Translations under genes and position numbers: made by a program
Part shown: positions 18,334-25,402 of the stretch, one piece after another
Layout of the letters: each line of letters opens with the position of its first letter
Numbering within the stretch: the stretch's first letter is position 1
Source of the DNA: an uncultured Aureispira sp.
Lineage (GTDB): Bacteria; Bacteroidota; Bacteroidia; Chitinophagales; Saprospiraceae
DNA length: 39,563 bases
Assembly: GCA_905480485.1 (NCBI GenBank)
Contig: CAJQQM010000139.1
Location: forward strand, 1 to 39,563
Direction of reading: 5' to 3'
The notes under the pieces: model-generated
What the model was told of the DNA's origin: nothing
The model's database searches: none
The model's input: only the letters and a program-made list of their open reading frames with translations

Positions 18334-18369
18334 AAAAAGCAGTGTTCCAACGGACACTGCTTTTTTTTT
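18334..18369 (+). terminator. Intrinsic terminator after the 16599-18305 gene
   Basis: AAAAAGCAGTGT (18334-18345) pairs with its complement at 18354-18365, extended by two further pairs including one wobble around a CAAC tetraloop. Nine T follow from 18361. It lies about 30 bp past the stop codon. Confidence 0.9.
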
Positions 18370-18556
18370 GGCTAACCAGGGCCTTTAGGCCTTTCTTCAA
18401 AATGTAATTTATTGTATTTTCATATAGTCCTTTAAACACAACACAGTCAAAAAAAACCTTGTTATTTAGAACAAATCCAATTCCGCAGGATTATTTTATC
18501 AATATTCTAAAATTTTTAACGACATTTGCGTTGTTACTAAGAAAAGCAATGGTTCA

Positions 18557-19072
18557 ATGAAAAAAGCAGGACTTATTTGGGGTTCAGACACAGGAATGAC
18601 CGAAGAAATTGTCACGGTACTTGTTGACCTTATTGGTACAAAAAACATAGATTCTTACAATGTTTTTGATGGGCAAGTCGCCCTTTTTGCTCAATATGAC
18701 CGACTTATATTGGGCTTGTCTACATGGTATGATGGCGAATTACAAAGTGACTGGGATGAATTTTTTGAGCAATTTAAGCTGATTGATTTCACTGGCAAAA
18801 AAATTGCCATTTTTGGCTTGGGCGACCAAGAAGGCTATGCTGAATATTTTGTTGATGGCATTGGAATCATAGGAGAAGTTGTGGTTGAGAATGGGGGGCA
18901 GCTTTTGGGAAAATGGAAAACGGACGGATATCAATACGAGGCAAGTAAGGGAGAATTCGATGCAGGTTTTTTTGCAGGCTTGGCTATTGATGAAGATAAT
19001 CAGCCCGAATTGACCGATGAACGCCTAGAACAATGGATACATCTTTTAGAAAAAGAAGGATTTTGGGATTAA
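18557..19072 (+). CDS. fldA: Flavodoxin (long-chain)
   Basis: A 171-residue FMN protein that shuttles single electrons in place of ferredoxin. The phosphate-binding loop is GSDTGMTEEI (residues 9-18), the flavodoxin form GSxTGxTE. LGLSTWYDGELQSDW corresponds to the first isoalloxazine loop with its tryptophan. GLGDQEGYAEYFVDGIG is the second flavin loop with the aromatic residue Y87/Y90 region and the extra insertion of long-chain flavodoxins. It is cytoplasmic, with no signal peptide. It starts a tight run with the reductase 12 bp downstream and hscB 12 bp after that. This points to NADPH-reduced flavodoxin acting in Fe-S or biosynthetic electron transfer. Flavodoxin is often induced by iron limitation, but I could not identify an operator. 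Confidence 0.95.
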   Translation: MKKAGLIWGSDTGMTEEIVTVLVDLIGTKNIDSYNVFDGQVALFAQYDRLILGLSTWYDGELQSDWDEFFEQFKLIDFTGKKIAIFGLGDQEGYAEYFVDGIGIIGEVVVENGGQLLGKWKTDGYQYEASKGEFDAGFFAGLAIDEDNQPELTDERLEQWIHLLEKEGFWD

Positions 19073-19084
19073 AAATAAAATAAA

Positions 19085-20089
19085 ATGATTGAAACAGATA
19101 TAATTATTATTGGGGCCGGCCCTTGCGGTTTGTTTACTGTCTTTGAAGCAGGCTTACTCAAACTTAAGTGCCACTTAGTAGATTCTTTGCCGCAAGCAGG
19201 AGGTCAATTGACAGAAATCTACCCCAAAAAACCTATCTACGATATTCCTGGATTTCCTGACATATTAGCAGGCGACCTGGTAAAAAATTTAATGGAGCAA
19301 ATTGCCCCCTTCAAACCTGGATTTACGCTCGGTGAACGTGCAGAAAGTATCGAGCAACTCGACGATCAACGGTTCCGACTAACAACCAACAAAGGTACGG
19401 TTCATGTAGCACCTGTAATCGCTATCGCTGGCGGACTAGGCTGTTTCGAACCCCGAAAACCGCCGATCGGTAATATTGCGGATTTTGAAGATGCAGGGGT
19501 AGAATATATCATCAAAGAACCTGAACTTTATCGCGACAAAAAGATTGTGATTGCCGGAGGTGGTGATTCAGCTTTAGATTGGGCTATTTTCCTTTCAGAT
19601 GTTGCTTCAGAGGTAACGATGGTGCATCGTAGAAAAGGTTTTCGTGGAGCCTTAGATTCTGTTGAAAAAGTAGAACAATTGGCCGAAGAAGGTAAAATTA
19701 ATCTTATTACCGAAGCACAAGTAACTGGACTAAACGGCAAGACAGCATTGGAAGAGGTAATCATAAAACACAAACATAAAGGAACGTTTACCCAAGTGAC
19801 TGATCATTTTATCCCCCTCTTTGGACTAAGCCCTAAATTGGGTCCAATATCAGACTGGGGACTCAATATCAGCCGATCCGCAATTGAAGTAAACACAGAA
19901 GACTATGGCACCAACATACCTGGCATCTATGCTATTGGTGATATCAATACCTATCCCGGCAAATTAAAATTAATTCTTTGTGGTTTTCACGAAGGAACGC
20001 TCATGGTACAATCGGCTTTCAAACATATTTTCCCCGACAAAAAAGTACAATTTAAGTATACCACTGTTAATGGTGTAAACGGCTTTTAA
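19085..20089 (+). CDS. Ferredoxin/flavodoxin-NADP+ reductase, thioredoxin-reductase-like type
   Basis: A 334-residue FAD enzyme of the type found in Bacillus YumC and green sulfur bacteria. It exchanges electrons between NADPH and ferredoxin or flavodoxin. The FAD dinucleotide fold starts at IIGAGPCGL (8-16). A second nucleotide-binding motif is AGGGDSALDW (157-166). The arginines of HRRKGFR (181-187) match the 2'-phosphate site that favours NADPH. YAIGDINTYPGKLK is the C-terminal flavin-contacting motif. The CxxC redox pair of true thioredoxin reductases is absent, which argues for the reductase assignment. It directly follows flavodoxin, its likely partner. HscB follows closely. Confidence 0.93.
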   Translation: MIETDIIIIGAGPCGLFTVFEAGLLKLKCHLVDSLPQAGGQLTEIYPKKPIYDIPGFPDILAGDLVKNLMEQIAPFKPGFTLGERAESIEQLDDQRFRLTTNKGTVHVAPVIAIAGGLGCFEPRKPPIGNIADFEDAGVEYIIKEPELYRDKKIVIAGGGDSALDWAIFLSDVASEVTMVHRRKGFRGALDSVEKVEQLAEEGKINLITEAQVTGLNGKTALEEVIIKHKHKGTFTQVTDHFIPLFGLSPKLGPISDWGLNISRSAIEVNTEDYGTNIPGIYAIGDINTYPGKLKLILCGFHEGTLMVQSAFKHIFPDKKVQFKYTTVNGVNGF

Positions 20090-20101
20090 AACAATCTATA
20101 G

Positions 20102-20626
20102 ATGAATTACTTCGAATTCTACAAACTTCCGGTTCATTACAAAATAGACCAAAAAAATTTACGCCGTCTATTCTTACAAAAAAGTAAAGAATTTCATCCC
20201 GATTACCATGGAATGGATTCTAAATTAGACCAAGCTGCCGTACTAGAAAAATCGAGTTTTAACAATGAGGCCTATAAGGTACTGAAAGAAGACTTAAGTA
20301 GACTCAAATATATATTAGAGTTAAACCATCTGATTGGTGAGAAAAGCAACAATAATTTACCACAGACATTTTTGATGGAAATGATGGATATCAATGAACA
20401 GGTGATGGATTTGCAGTTTGATTATAATGCCCAACAACATCAGCTGCTGCTTGATGCTATTAGCCTGAAAGAGGCGGATTTTAGAAAGAATGCGGGGAAG
20501 GCCCTCCAAAATTTCCATGAAGATACAAGCAGTTCGGAAGATTTGAAGATAATGTTGGAATTCTATCTAAAAAACCGATATATAAGACGCCTGCGAAAAA
20601 ACACGGAAAAATTGAATCAAGGTTAA
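20102..20626 (+). CDS. hscB: Fe-S cluster co-chaperone HscB
   Basis: A 174-residue J-domain protein that delivers the scaffold protein IscU to its Hsp70 partner and stimulates ATP hydrolysis during Fe-S cluster transfer. The J domain is at about residues 3-75, with the HPD motif at 32-34 (KEFHPDYHG). HscB hallmarks include FEFYKLPVHYKIDQKNLRR at the start and the segment after the J domain (DLSRLKYILEL, LPQTFLMEMMDINEQVMD), which in HscB leads into the three-helix IscU-binding domain. It is cytoplasmic. It is placed after flavodoxin and its reductase, 12 bp from the latter, so co-transcription is likely. No iscU, iscS or hscA is visible in the window. Confidence 0.93.
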   Translation: MNYFEFYKLPVHYKIDQKNLRRLFLQKSKEFHPDYHGMDSKLDQAAVLEKSSFNNEAYKVLKEDLSRLKYILELNHLIGEKSNNNLPQTFLMEMMDINEQVMDLQFDYNAQQHQLLLDAISLKEADFRKNAGKALQNFHEDTSSSEDLKIMLEFYLKNRYIRRLRKNTEKLNQG

Positions 20627-20674
20627 AAATGCTATTTTTTTTGTATATTGTCTTTGAATTAAAAACAAATTATA

Positions 20675-21076
20675 ATGAAAGGTACAGCGCTAATTTTGAT
20701 GTTTTTCACCCTAATGATGCTGGGGGCATGTGGAGATGATAGTATTGACTACAGAGAAAAGATATTAGGGACCTGGGAACTCAAAAATGTTGGAGACTTA
20801 CAAATACATTATCGTAACCGTCCTTTCGTCCTCAAAAATGCTCAATTAACATTTGAAAGCAACGGTAATTTGCAAACAAAACTAAACAGTAGTAAAAATG
20901 CTGATACCTGGATAACCGAACAAGCGAGTTGGTCTATGCCCCGTGAGGGACAAGCCCTTAGTATCAAATCGGAGAAAGGCCCTTTTAATGATGTGCTCGA
21001 AATCTTCTTTACCGACGAAAGAACCTTTAATATTATTTTGAATGATTTAGAATATATTTTTGTTAAAATTAAATAG
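20675..21076 (+). CDS. Small lipoprotein, lipocalin-like
   Basis: A 133-residue predicted lipoprotein. A short signal sequence ends in the lipobox LGAC, with the lipidated cysteine at residue 19. The mature part begins GDDSIDYREKILGTWELKN, where the GTWEL turn plus alternating beta-strands (AQLTFESNGNLQTKLN, FNIILNDLEYIFVKI) is the look of Bacteroidota lipocalin-like lipoproteins. It lies 48 bp after hscB and may be read through from that operon or from its own promoter. The T-rich gap contains a near-match to the -7 box (TGTCTTTG). A terminator follows. The function is unknown. Confidence 0.8.
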   Translation: MKGTALILMFFTLMMLGACGDDSIDYREKILGTWELKNVGDLQIHYRNRPFVLKNAQLTFESNGNLQTKLNSSKNADTWITEQASWSMPREGQALSIKSEKGPFNDVLEIFFTDERTFNIILNDLEYIFVKIK

Positions 21077-21115
21077 GGCATACCACTGAAGAGATAATTA
21101 ATACTTTAATCCAAT

Positions 21116-21159
21116 AAAAAGACTGAATCAACCGAATAATTGTTGATTGGGTCTTTTTT
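21116..21159 (+). terminator. Intrinsic terminator after the lipoprotein gene
   Basis: AAAAAGACTGAATCAAC (21116-21132) pairs with 21142-21158 apart from one wobble and one mismatch, around a 9-nt loop. Six T (21154-21159) close it. It separates the flavodoxin run from the Ddl/PASTA pair. Confidence 0.88.
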
Positions 21160-21181
21160 AGGTTAGTCCAAAAATAAAATG

Positions 21182-21189
21182 TAATTTTG
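21182..21189 (+). promoter_or_regulatory. Candidate -7 box of the ddl-PASTA transcript
   Basis: TAATTTTG is an exact TAnnTTTG match about 67 bp before the preferred ATG at 21256 and just after the preceding terminator. No TTG is found at the expected -33 distance. Confidence 0.5.
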
Positions 21190-21255
21190 GTCCACTATTA
21201 ATTAAGTAAATCGATCAATTTTCATCAATAAAATCTTGTTGCTTTGGGAACAAAA

Positions 21256-23955
21256 ATGCGCGTTGGAATTTTTTTTGGAGGTAAATCCAGGGAACGTGAA
21301 ATTTCTTTTGCGGGAGGACGTACAGTGTATGACAACTTAGACAAAGGGTTATTTGAAGCTATTCCTATTTTTATTGATAGTTTGGGCCAATTTATATTGT
21401 TAGACTGGCAATATCTTTACAAAGGAACTATCCGGGATTTTTACCCATCTAGCGATTTCGTTCCCAAAAGTAAACATCAGTTTCAGGTATACATAGAAAG
21501 TCTTGCTAAACTAAATGTGGCTCAAAAGACAGCTATTGCAAAATCTGTGGGGACAAAAATCGAGCTGCAACAACTCAATGAATACATCGACTTTGCGTTC
21601 TTGGCCCTTCACGGCAACCTTGGAGAAGATGGCCAAATTCAAGGCTTACTCGAATGTTTAAATATCCCCTATTCAGGGTCAGGAATCAGGGCAAGCAGCA
21701 TTGGTATGGATAAATTTTATCAAAAGAAACTAATGGAATCTGCTGGCTTTGATATGCCAAAAATGCTAAGTATTCGTCGTTCTGACTGGATGAAAGGCAT
21801 TGCAAAAAACAAAATAGACGATTTTGTCGAATTCCTAGGTCTTCCTTTGGTGATTCGACCAGCTAATCAAGGTTCGTCTATTGGAGTCAGTATAATTCAT
21901 CAAACCAAAAATATTGCTGCAGCTATCAATGCCGCTTTTTTTGTAGAGAATATACAAGCTGAGTGCTGGAATTCGAAATCGGAGCATGATAAAATTGAAT
22001 ATTTACGAAATCTAACCGATATCCGAACAGGCATAGGATTTCCGATGCAATCGCCGCAATTTAGCGAAGTTATTTACCATCCTGACCAACTTTTAGATCA
22101 AATTGAAAACTACTTCAACAACGGCAACAAACTTCTTAGCTTAGAAGGCCATCAATCTGAACATACTGTTGTACTAGAAGCTTTTATCGAAGGACGTGAA
22201 TTTTCATGTGTTGTTATTCGAGGCGACGAAAAGCAATCGATAGCGCTCCCCCCTACAGAAATCGTTAAAGGTAATGAAGTATTTGATTACCGTTCGAAGT
22301 ATCTGCCCGGCTTGTCTAGAAAATTAACTCCAATTGACATAGAGGTAGGTAAGATAGAAGCTATTCGTAAAGCTTGCGAAACACTTTACGATTTTTTAGG
22401 CTTTAATACCTATGCTAGAATTGATGGTTTTATCCATGCTGAGGGTCAGATTTTCCTGAATGACCCTAATACCACCTCGGGAATGCTTCCTTCTTCTTTT
22501 TTCTTTCATCAAGCTGCTGAAATCGGACTAAATCCCTCTCAATTTTTGAGTTACATTATTCGGACATCACTGGTTGAACGCATTGAATATTCGACAGAAA
22601 TTGGGCTATATGAAGGCCTATTAGCTCGACTTGATACAGCACTTGAAAAAAGAAACGCTGCCAATTCTGGTAAACAAAAAATTGCGGTTCTCTTAGGAGG
22701 GTACTCCTCCGAAAGGCATATATCTGTGGAGAGTGGGAGAAATATATATGAGAAACTAGCTAGTTCAGACAAATACGAACCCTTGCCGATTTTTGTTGAT
22801 GGCAATCATGCGGAACATCATCTTTATCAAATCCCTATCCACCTGCTCTTAAAAGACAATGCAGACGACATTAGGGATAAATTAATCAACTACCATCAGC
22901 ATGGGATTATCAAAAAAATCCAAAAAGAATGCCGTTCGATTGTTCAACGATTTACAGGAAAAAACCCTGTTTTCAAACCAGCTAAAATCAGCTACTCTAC
23001 ACTAAAAGAACAAATAGATAGCGTATTTATAGCATTACATGGACGTCCAGGAGAAGATGGTGAAGTACAATCAAAGCTAGAATCTTTGAAAATTCCATAT
23101 AATGGCTCAGATTCTAGCTCAGCTCAAATTACCATCAACAAATATCAGACTCTTCAAAAATTAAAAAAAGAAGGTATGCCCACCACTCAACAGCTGTTGG
23201 TGCACAAATCTGATTTTTTGGCTGACAAAGAAAAATCTATTCAAATCATAGAAAACAACATTCAATACCCACTTATTGCTAAGCCTGTGGATGACGGCTG
23301 TAGTTCGGCAGTTAAAAAAATAAAGAATGGAAGTGACTTGAGGGCTTATCTATTGGCGCTGTTTAGAGAAAACACAATAGTTGATGAAGTCAACCGCCTT
23401 CAGCTAGGCCTTCAATACAAAGAAGAATTCCCCATCAAAAAAGCAGCATTGATAGAAGCTTTAATTGACAAAAAAGATGCGGTTCACTTTCTTGAAATCA
23501 CGGGAGGTTTGCTCACAAAATATAATTCGGAAGGAAAGATAGAGTATGAAATCTTTGAACCCTCAGAAGCACTATCATCAGGAGAGGTTTTGTCGCTTGA
23601 AGAGAAATTTTTGGCTGGCGAAGGTCAAAATATTACTCCTGCACGTTATACCGTTGCAGAAATAGAAGCCGACTATACACATATTGCTCAGCAAGTTAAA
23701 GCAAGTCTTAAAAAAGCCGCAAAGACATTGAATGTTACAGGATATGCACGAATTGATGCCTTTGTAAGGGTCTTTAAGGACGGCCGTGCCGATACCATCA
23801 TAATAGAAGTTAACGCACTCCCAGGTATGACCCCTGCAACTTGTATTTTTCATCAATGTGCTCTAAACAATTACAAACCTTATGATTTTATAGATCACAT
23901 ATTAGAGTTTGGCCAAAAAAGAAATAATTTACTGCTTCAGTCAAGCAAGCAATAA
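21256..23955 (+). CDS. ddl: Tandem fusion of two D-alanine-D-alanine ligase (Ddl) domains
   Basis: One 899-residue chain made of two ATP-grasp Ddl domains, at about 1-450 and 474-890. Single Ddl enzymes have 300-360 residues and join two D-Ala for peptidoglycan. First half: GGKSREREISF, FLALHGNLGEDG, MDKFYQKK, LVIRPANQGSSIG, YRSKYL, YARIDGF and FLNDPNTTSGM. Second half: GGYSSERHIS, IALHGRPGEDG, INKYQ, IAKPVDDGCSSAV, EEKFL, YARIDAF and IEVNALPGM. Against E. coli DdlB numbering, half one shows K144R and E270D with altered PGM. Half two keeps both but has a changed glycine-rich loop and Y216F. I prefer ATG 21256 because MRVGIFFGG is the normal Ddl start; a TTG four codons earlier is less likely. 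The PASTA gene follows 26 bp on. Whether both halves are active is unknown. Confidence 0.93.
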   Translation: MRVGIFFGGKSREREISFAGGRTVYDNLDKGLFEAIPIFIDSLGQFILLDWQYLYKGTIRDFYPSSDFVPKSKHQFQVYIESLAKLNVAQKTAIAKSVGTKIELQQLNEYIDFAFLALHGNLGEDGQIQGLLECLNIPYSGSGIRASSIGMDKFYQKKLMESAGFDMPKMLSIRRSDWMKGIAKNKIDDFVEFLGLPLVIRPANQGSSIGVSIIHQTKNIAAAINAAFFVENIQAECWNSKSEHDKIEYLRNLTDIRTGIGFPMQSPQFSEVIYHPDQLLDQIENYFNNGNKLLSLEGHQSEHTVVLEAFIEGREFSCVVIRGDEKQSIALPPTEIVKGNEVFDYRSKYLPGLSRKLTPIDIEVGKIEAIRKACETLYDFLGFNTYARIDGFIHAEGQIFLNDPNTTSGMLPSSFFFHQAAEIGLNPSQFLSYIIRTSLVERIEYSTEIGLYEGLLARLDTALEKRNAANSGKQKIAVLLGGYSSERHISVESGRNIYEKLASSDKYEPLPIFVDGNHAEHHLYQIPIHLLLKDNADDIRDKLINYHQHGIIKKIQKECRSIVQRFTGKNPVFKPAKISYSTLKEQIDSVFIALHGRPGEDGEVQSKLESLKIPYNGSDSSSAQITINKYQTLQKLKKEGMPTTQQLLVHKSDFLADKEKSIQIIENNIQYPLIAKPVDDGCSSAVKKIKNGSDLRAYLLALFRENTIVDEVNRLQLGLQYKEEFPIKKAALIEALIDKKDAVHFLEITGGLLTKYNSEGKIEYEIFEPSEALSSGEVLSLEEKFLAGEGQNITPARYTVAEIEADYTHIAQQVKASLKKAAKTLNVTGYARIDAFVRVFKDGRADTIIIEVNALPGMTPATCIFHQCALNNYKPYDFIDHILEFGQKRNNLLLQSSKQ

Positions 23956-23981
23956 ACTAGCATTATTTAAAATAATTGATC

Positions 23982-24863
23982 ATGCAAAAAATAAAGGTGT
24001 TTTTTAAAGATTTATGGTTTATCAAAAAATCAATATTAATTAATCTCGGAGGTATTACCCTACTGAGTATCGTATTGGTTAAACTTTTGATGTGGTCACT
24101 AAACTACTACACCTTACACAATGAATCTATTGAGACCCCTGACCTAGTAAACTTAAAAGTAGAAGAGGCAATAAAACTCCTAGAAGCTCGAAAACTAAAC
24201 TATATCGTTGTTGATTCTATTTGTAGAGGTAAAGGATTAGGGGGAGTGATCAAACACCAAAACCCGAGACCTACAAAACAGGTTAAAGAAAGTCGAAAAA
24301 TATACTTAACTATTACAAGTTATGCAGAATGCACCGTCAACTTATACTATGACCGCCTTATCGGAAGAGACAGAAGTTATGTGGTGCGATACCTTGAAAG
24401 AAGTAACCTGAAGGTTGGTAAGCTTACCTATAAAAATGGCGGAAAGGCTAAAAATACGGTCGTAGAAGCTTTCTGCAACGGTGCCCCACTATTCATTGAG
24501 GCGAATGCCAGATCAGGAGAAAAACCGCCAACAGAACCTAAAAAAGTGAAACAAAATGCAGTAATTGACCTTGTCTTGCTGAAGGGAGAGGGTGCAAATC
24601 CTAAATTTATACCCGATTTGATGTGCGACAATTATGATGCTGCAGAATTCACCATAAAGACCAGTCAATTCAACCTCGGTACAATCAACACGAGTGGTCC
24701 TATCACCGACACCCTTTCGGCATGGATTTACAACCAAAATCCCGCACCAGGAGAAATTGCATCAATGGGAAGAGGCATCGATTTGTGGTTGGTTCAGGAA
24801 TTCCCTGAAGCCTGCAAAGAAACCGATGAAATAAAGAATATCCCAGAAAAGATTCAACAATAG
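23982..24863 (+). CDS. Membrane-anchored PASTA-domain protein
   Basis: A 293-residue inner-membrane protein with a short cytoplasmic N-terminus, one transmembrane segment (about residues 18-38, INLGGITLLSIVLVKLLM) and three extracytoplasmic PASTA domains. The first begins at ETPDLVNLKVEEAIKLLE. The second is more divergent and contains VVRYLERSNLKVGKLTY. The third begins KFIPDLMCDNYDAAEF and ends with the QNPAPGE motif. PASTA domains bind or sense peptidoglycan in other bacteria. There is no kinase domain. The neighbouring upstream Ddl fits a known Bacteroidota association of PASTA proteins with ddl. I chose ATG 23982; a TTG two codons earlier is an alternative. The gene stops 1 bp before the opposing stop codon of the next gene. 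Confidence 0.9.
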   Translation: MQKIKVFFKDLWFIKKSILINLGGITLLSIVLVKLLMWSLNYYTLHNESIETPDLVNLKVEEAIKLLEARKLNYIVVDSICRGKGLGGVIKHQNPRPTKQVKESRKIYLTITSYAECTVNLYYDRLIGRDRSYVVRYLERSNLKVGKLTYKNGGKAKNTVVEAFCNGAPLFIEANARSGEKPPTEPKKVKQNAVIDLVLLKGEGANPKFIPDLMCDNYDAAEFTIKTSQFNLGTINTSGPITDTLSAWIYNQNPAPGEIASMGRGIDLWLVQEFPEACKETDEIKNIPEKIQQ

Positions 24864-24864
24864 A

Positions 24865-25077
24865 CTACCCTTCTGACAATTCAGGATTTTGGCAAGCCTC
24901 ATCTGGTTTTTTGCCACAAACAGTGCAATCGCCAATTTGCGTTTTCAGCAGTGGGTTATTTTGTGCACAAGTTCCTCTAAAGTCTTTACCTATAAAGATT
25001 TGGCGAATATTGATTAACAAAAAAGAAATAAAAAATATAGCAAATACAAGTGCAAATACAGTCAAAAAATGCGTCAT
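24865..25077 (-). CDS. Small single-span membrane protein with conserved cysteines
   Basis: A 70-residue protein with an N-terminal hydrophobic helix (residues 4-25, FLTVFALVFAIFFISFLLIN). A short soluble tail follows: FRGTCAQNNPLL, then DCTVCGKKPDEACQNPE. Similar tiny proteins, often labelled membrane or secreted protein, occur widely in Bacteroidota, always with a TCA-x-NP motif and a CxxCGK motif. The four cysteines (including the CTVC pair) could bind metal or form disulfides, but no function is known to me. A well-placed promoter 26 bp upstream supports expression. Its stop codon is 1 bp from that of the convergent PASTA gene, so any terminator must lie inside that gene. Confidence 0.75.
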   Translation of the reverse strand: MTHFLTVFALVFAIFFISFLLINIRQIFIGKDFRGTCAQNNPLLKTQIGDCTVCGKKPDEACQNPELSEG

Positions 25078-25402
25078 AATAGTCCATGATTAATTTAGAC
25101 TACAAAGTTACTAAAATTTGTGCTAATTAGCAATATATCGCCACTCAGTCCTGCTTTTTACCTCTCGGACCTATCTACAAGTAAGAACATATCCAAAATT
25201 AATATATTTTCCATAATTTAGAATTTATTTTAAAAATGGAATGTATCCATTGTTAAAAAATACCTTAACACCTATTTAATAGCCACTTATGACTATGGTA
25301 CATAATTAGCATAGAATACAGCGAGGGCAAAACAACACTACAACAACAACTTTTAACCCTAAAACCACAATTTACATTCACACAACCCTTAAAAACTTTG
25401 TT
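25078..25402. other. Intergenic region between divergent genes
   Basis: A 325-bp AT-rich spacer holding the promoter of the small cysteine-rich membrane protein and presumably that of the T9SS cargo gene at 25403. A small hairpin (AATGGA, 5-nt loop, TCCATT) sits around 25237-25253. There is no open frame and no exact -7 box for the plus-strand gene. Confidence 0.5.
25103..25133 (-). promoter_or_regulatory. Bacteroidota-type promoter of the small cysteine-rich membrane protein
   Basis: On the minus strand TTG (25133-25131), 20 nt, then TAACTTTG (25110-25103). The TTG lies in ATTGCTAAT, close to ATTGCTTAA at the argS promoter. The predicted transcript start, near 25097, is about 20 nt before the ATG. 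Confidence 0.7.

Noticed and set aside
19085-20089. Thioredoxin reductase annotation
   Set aside because: The CxxC redox motif is absent and flavodoxin is the immediate neighbour, so a ferredoxin/flavodoxin reductase is the better call.
21244-21255. TTG at 21244 as the start of the double Ddl
   Set aside because: The ATG at 21256 gives the normal Ddl N-terminus directly; the extra four codons have no support.
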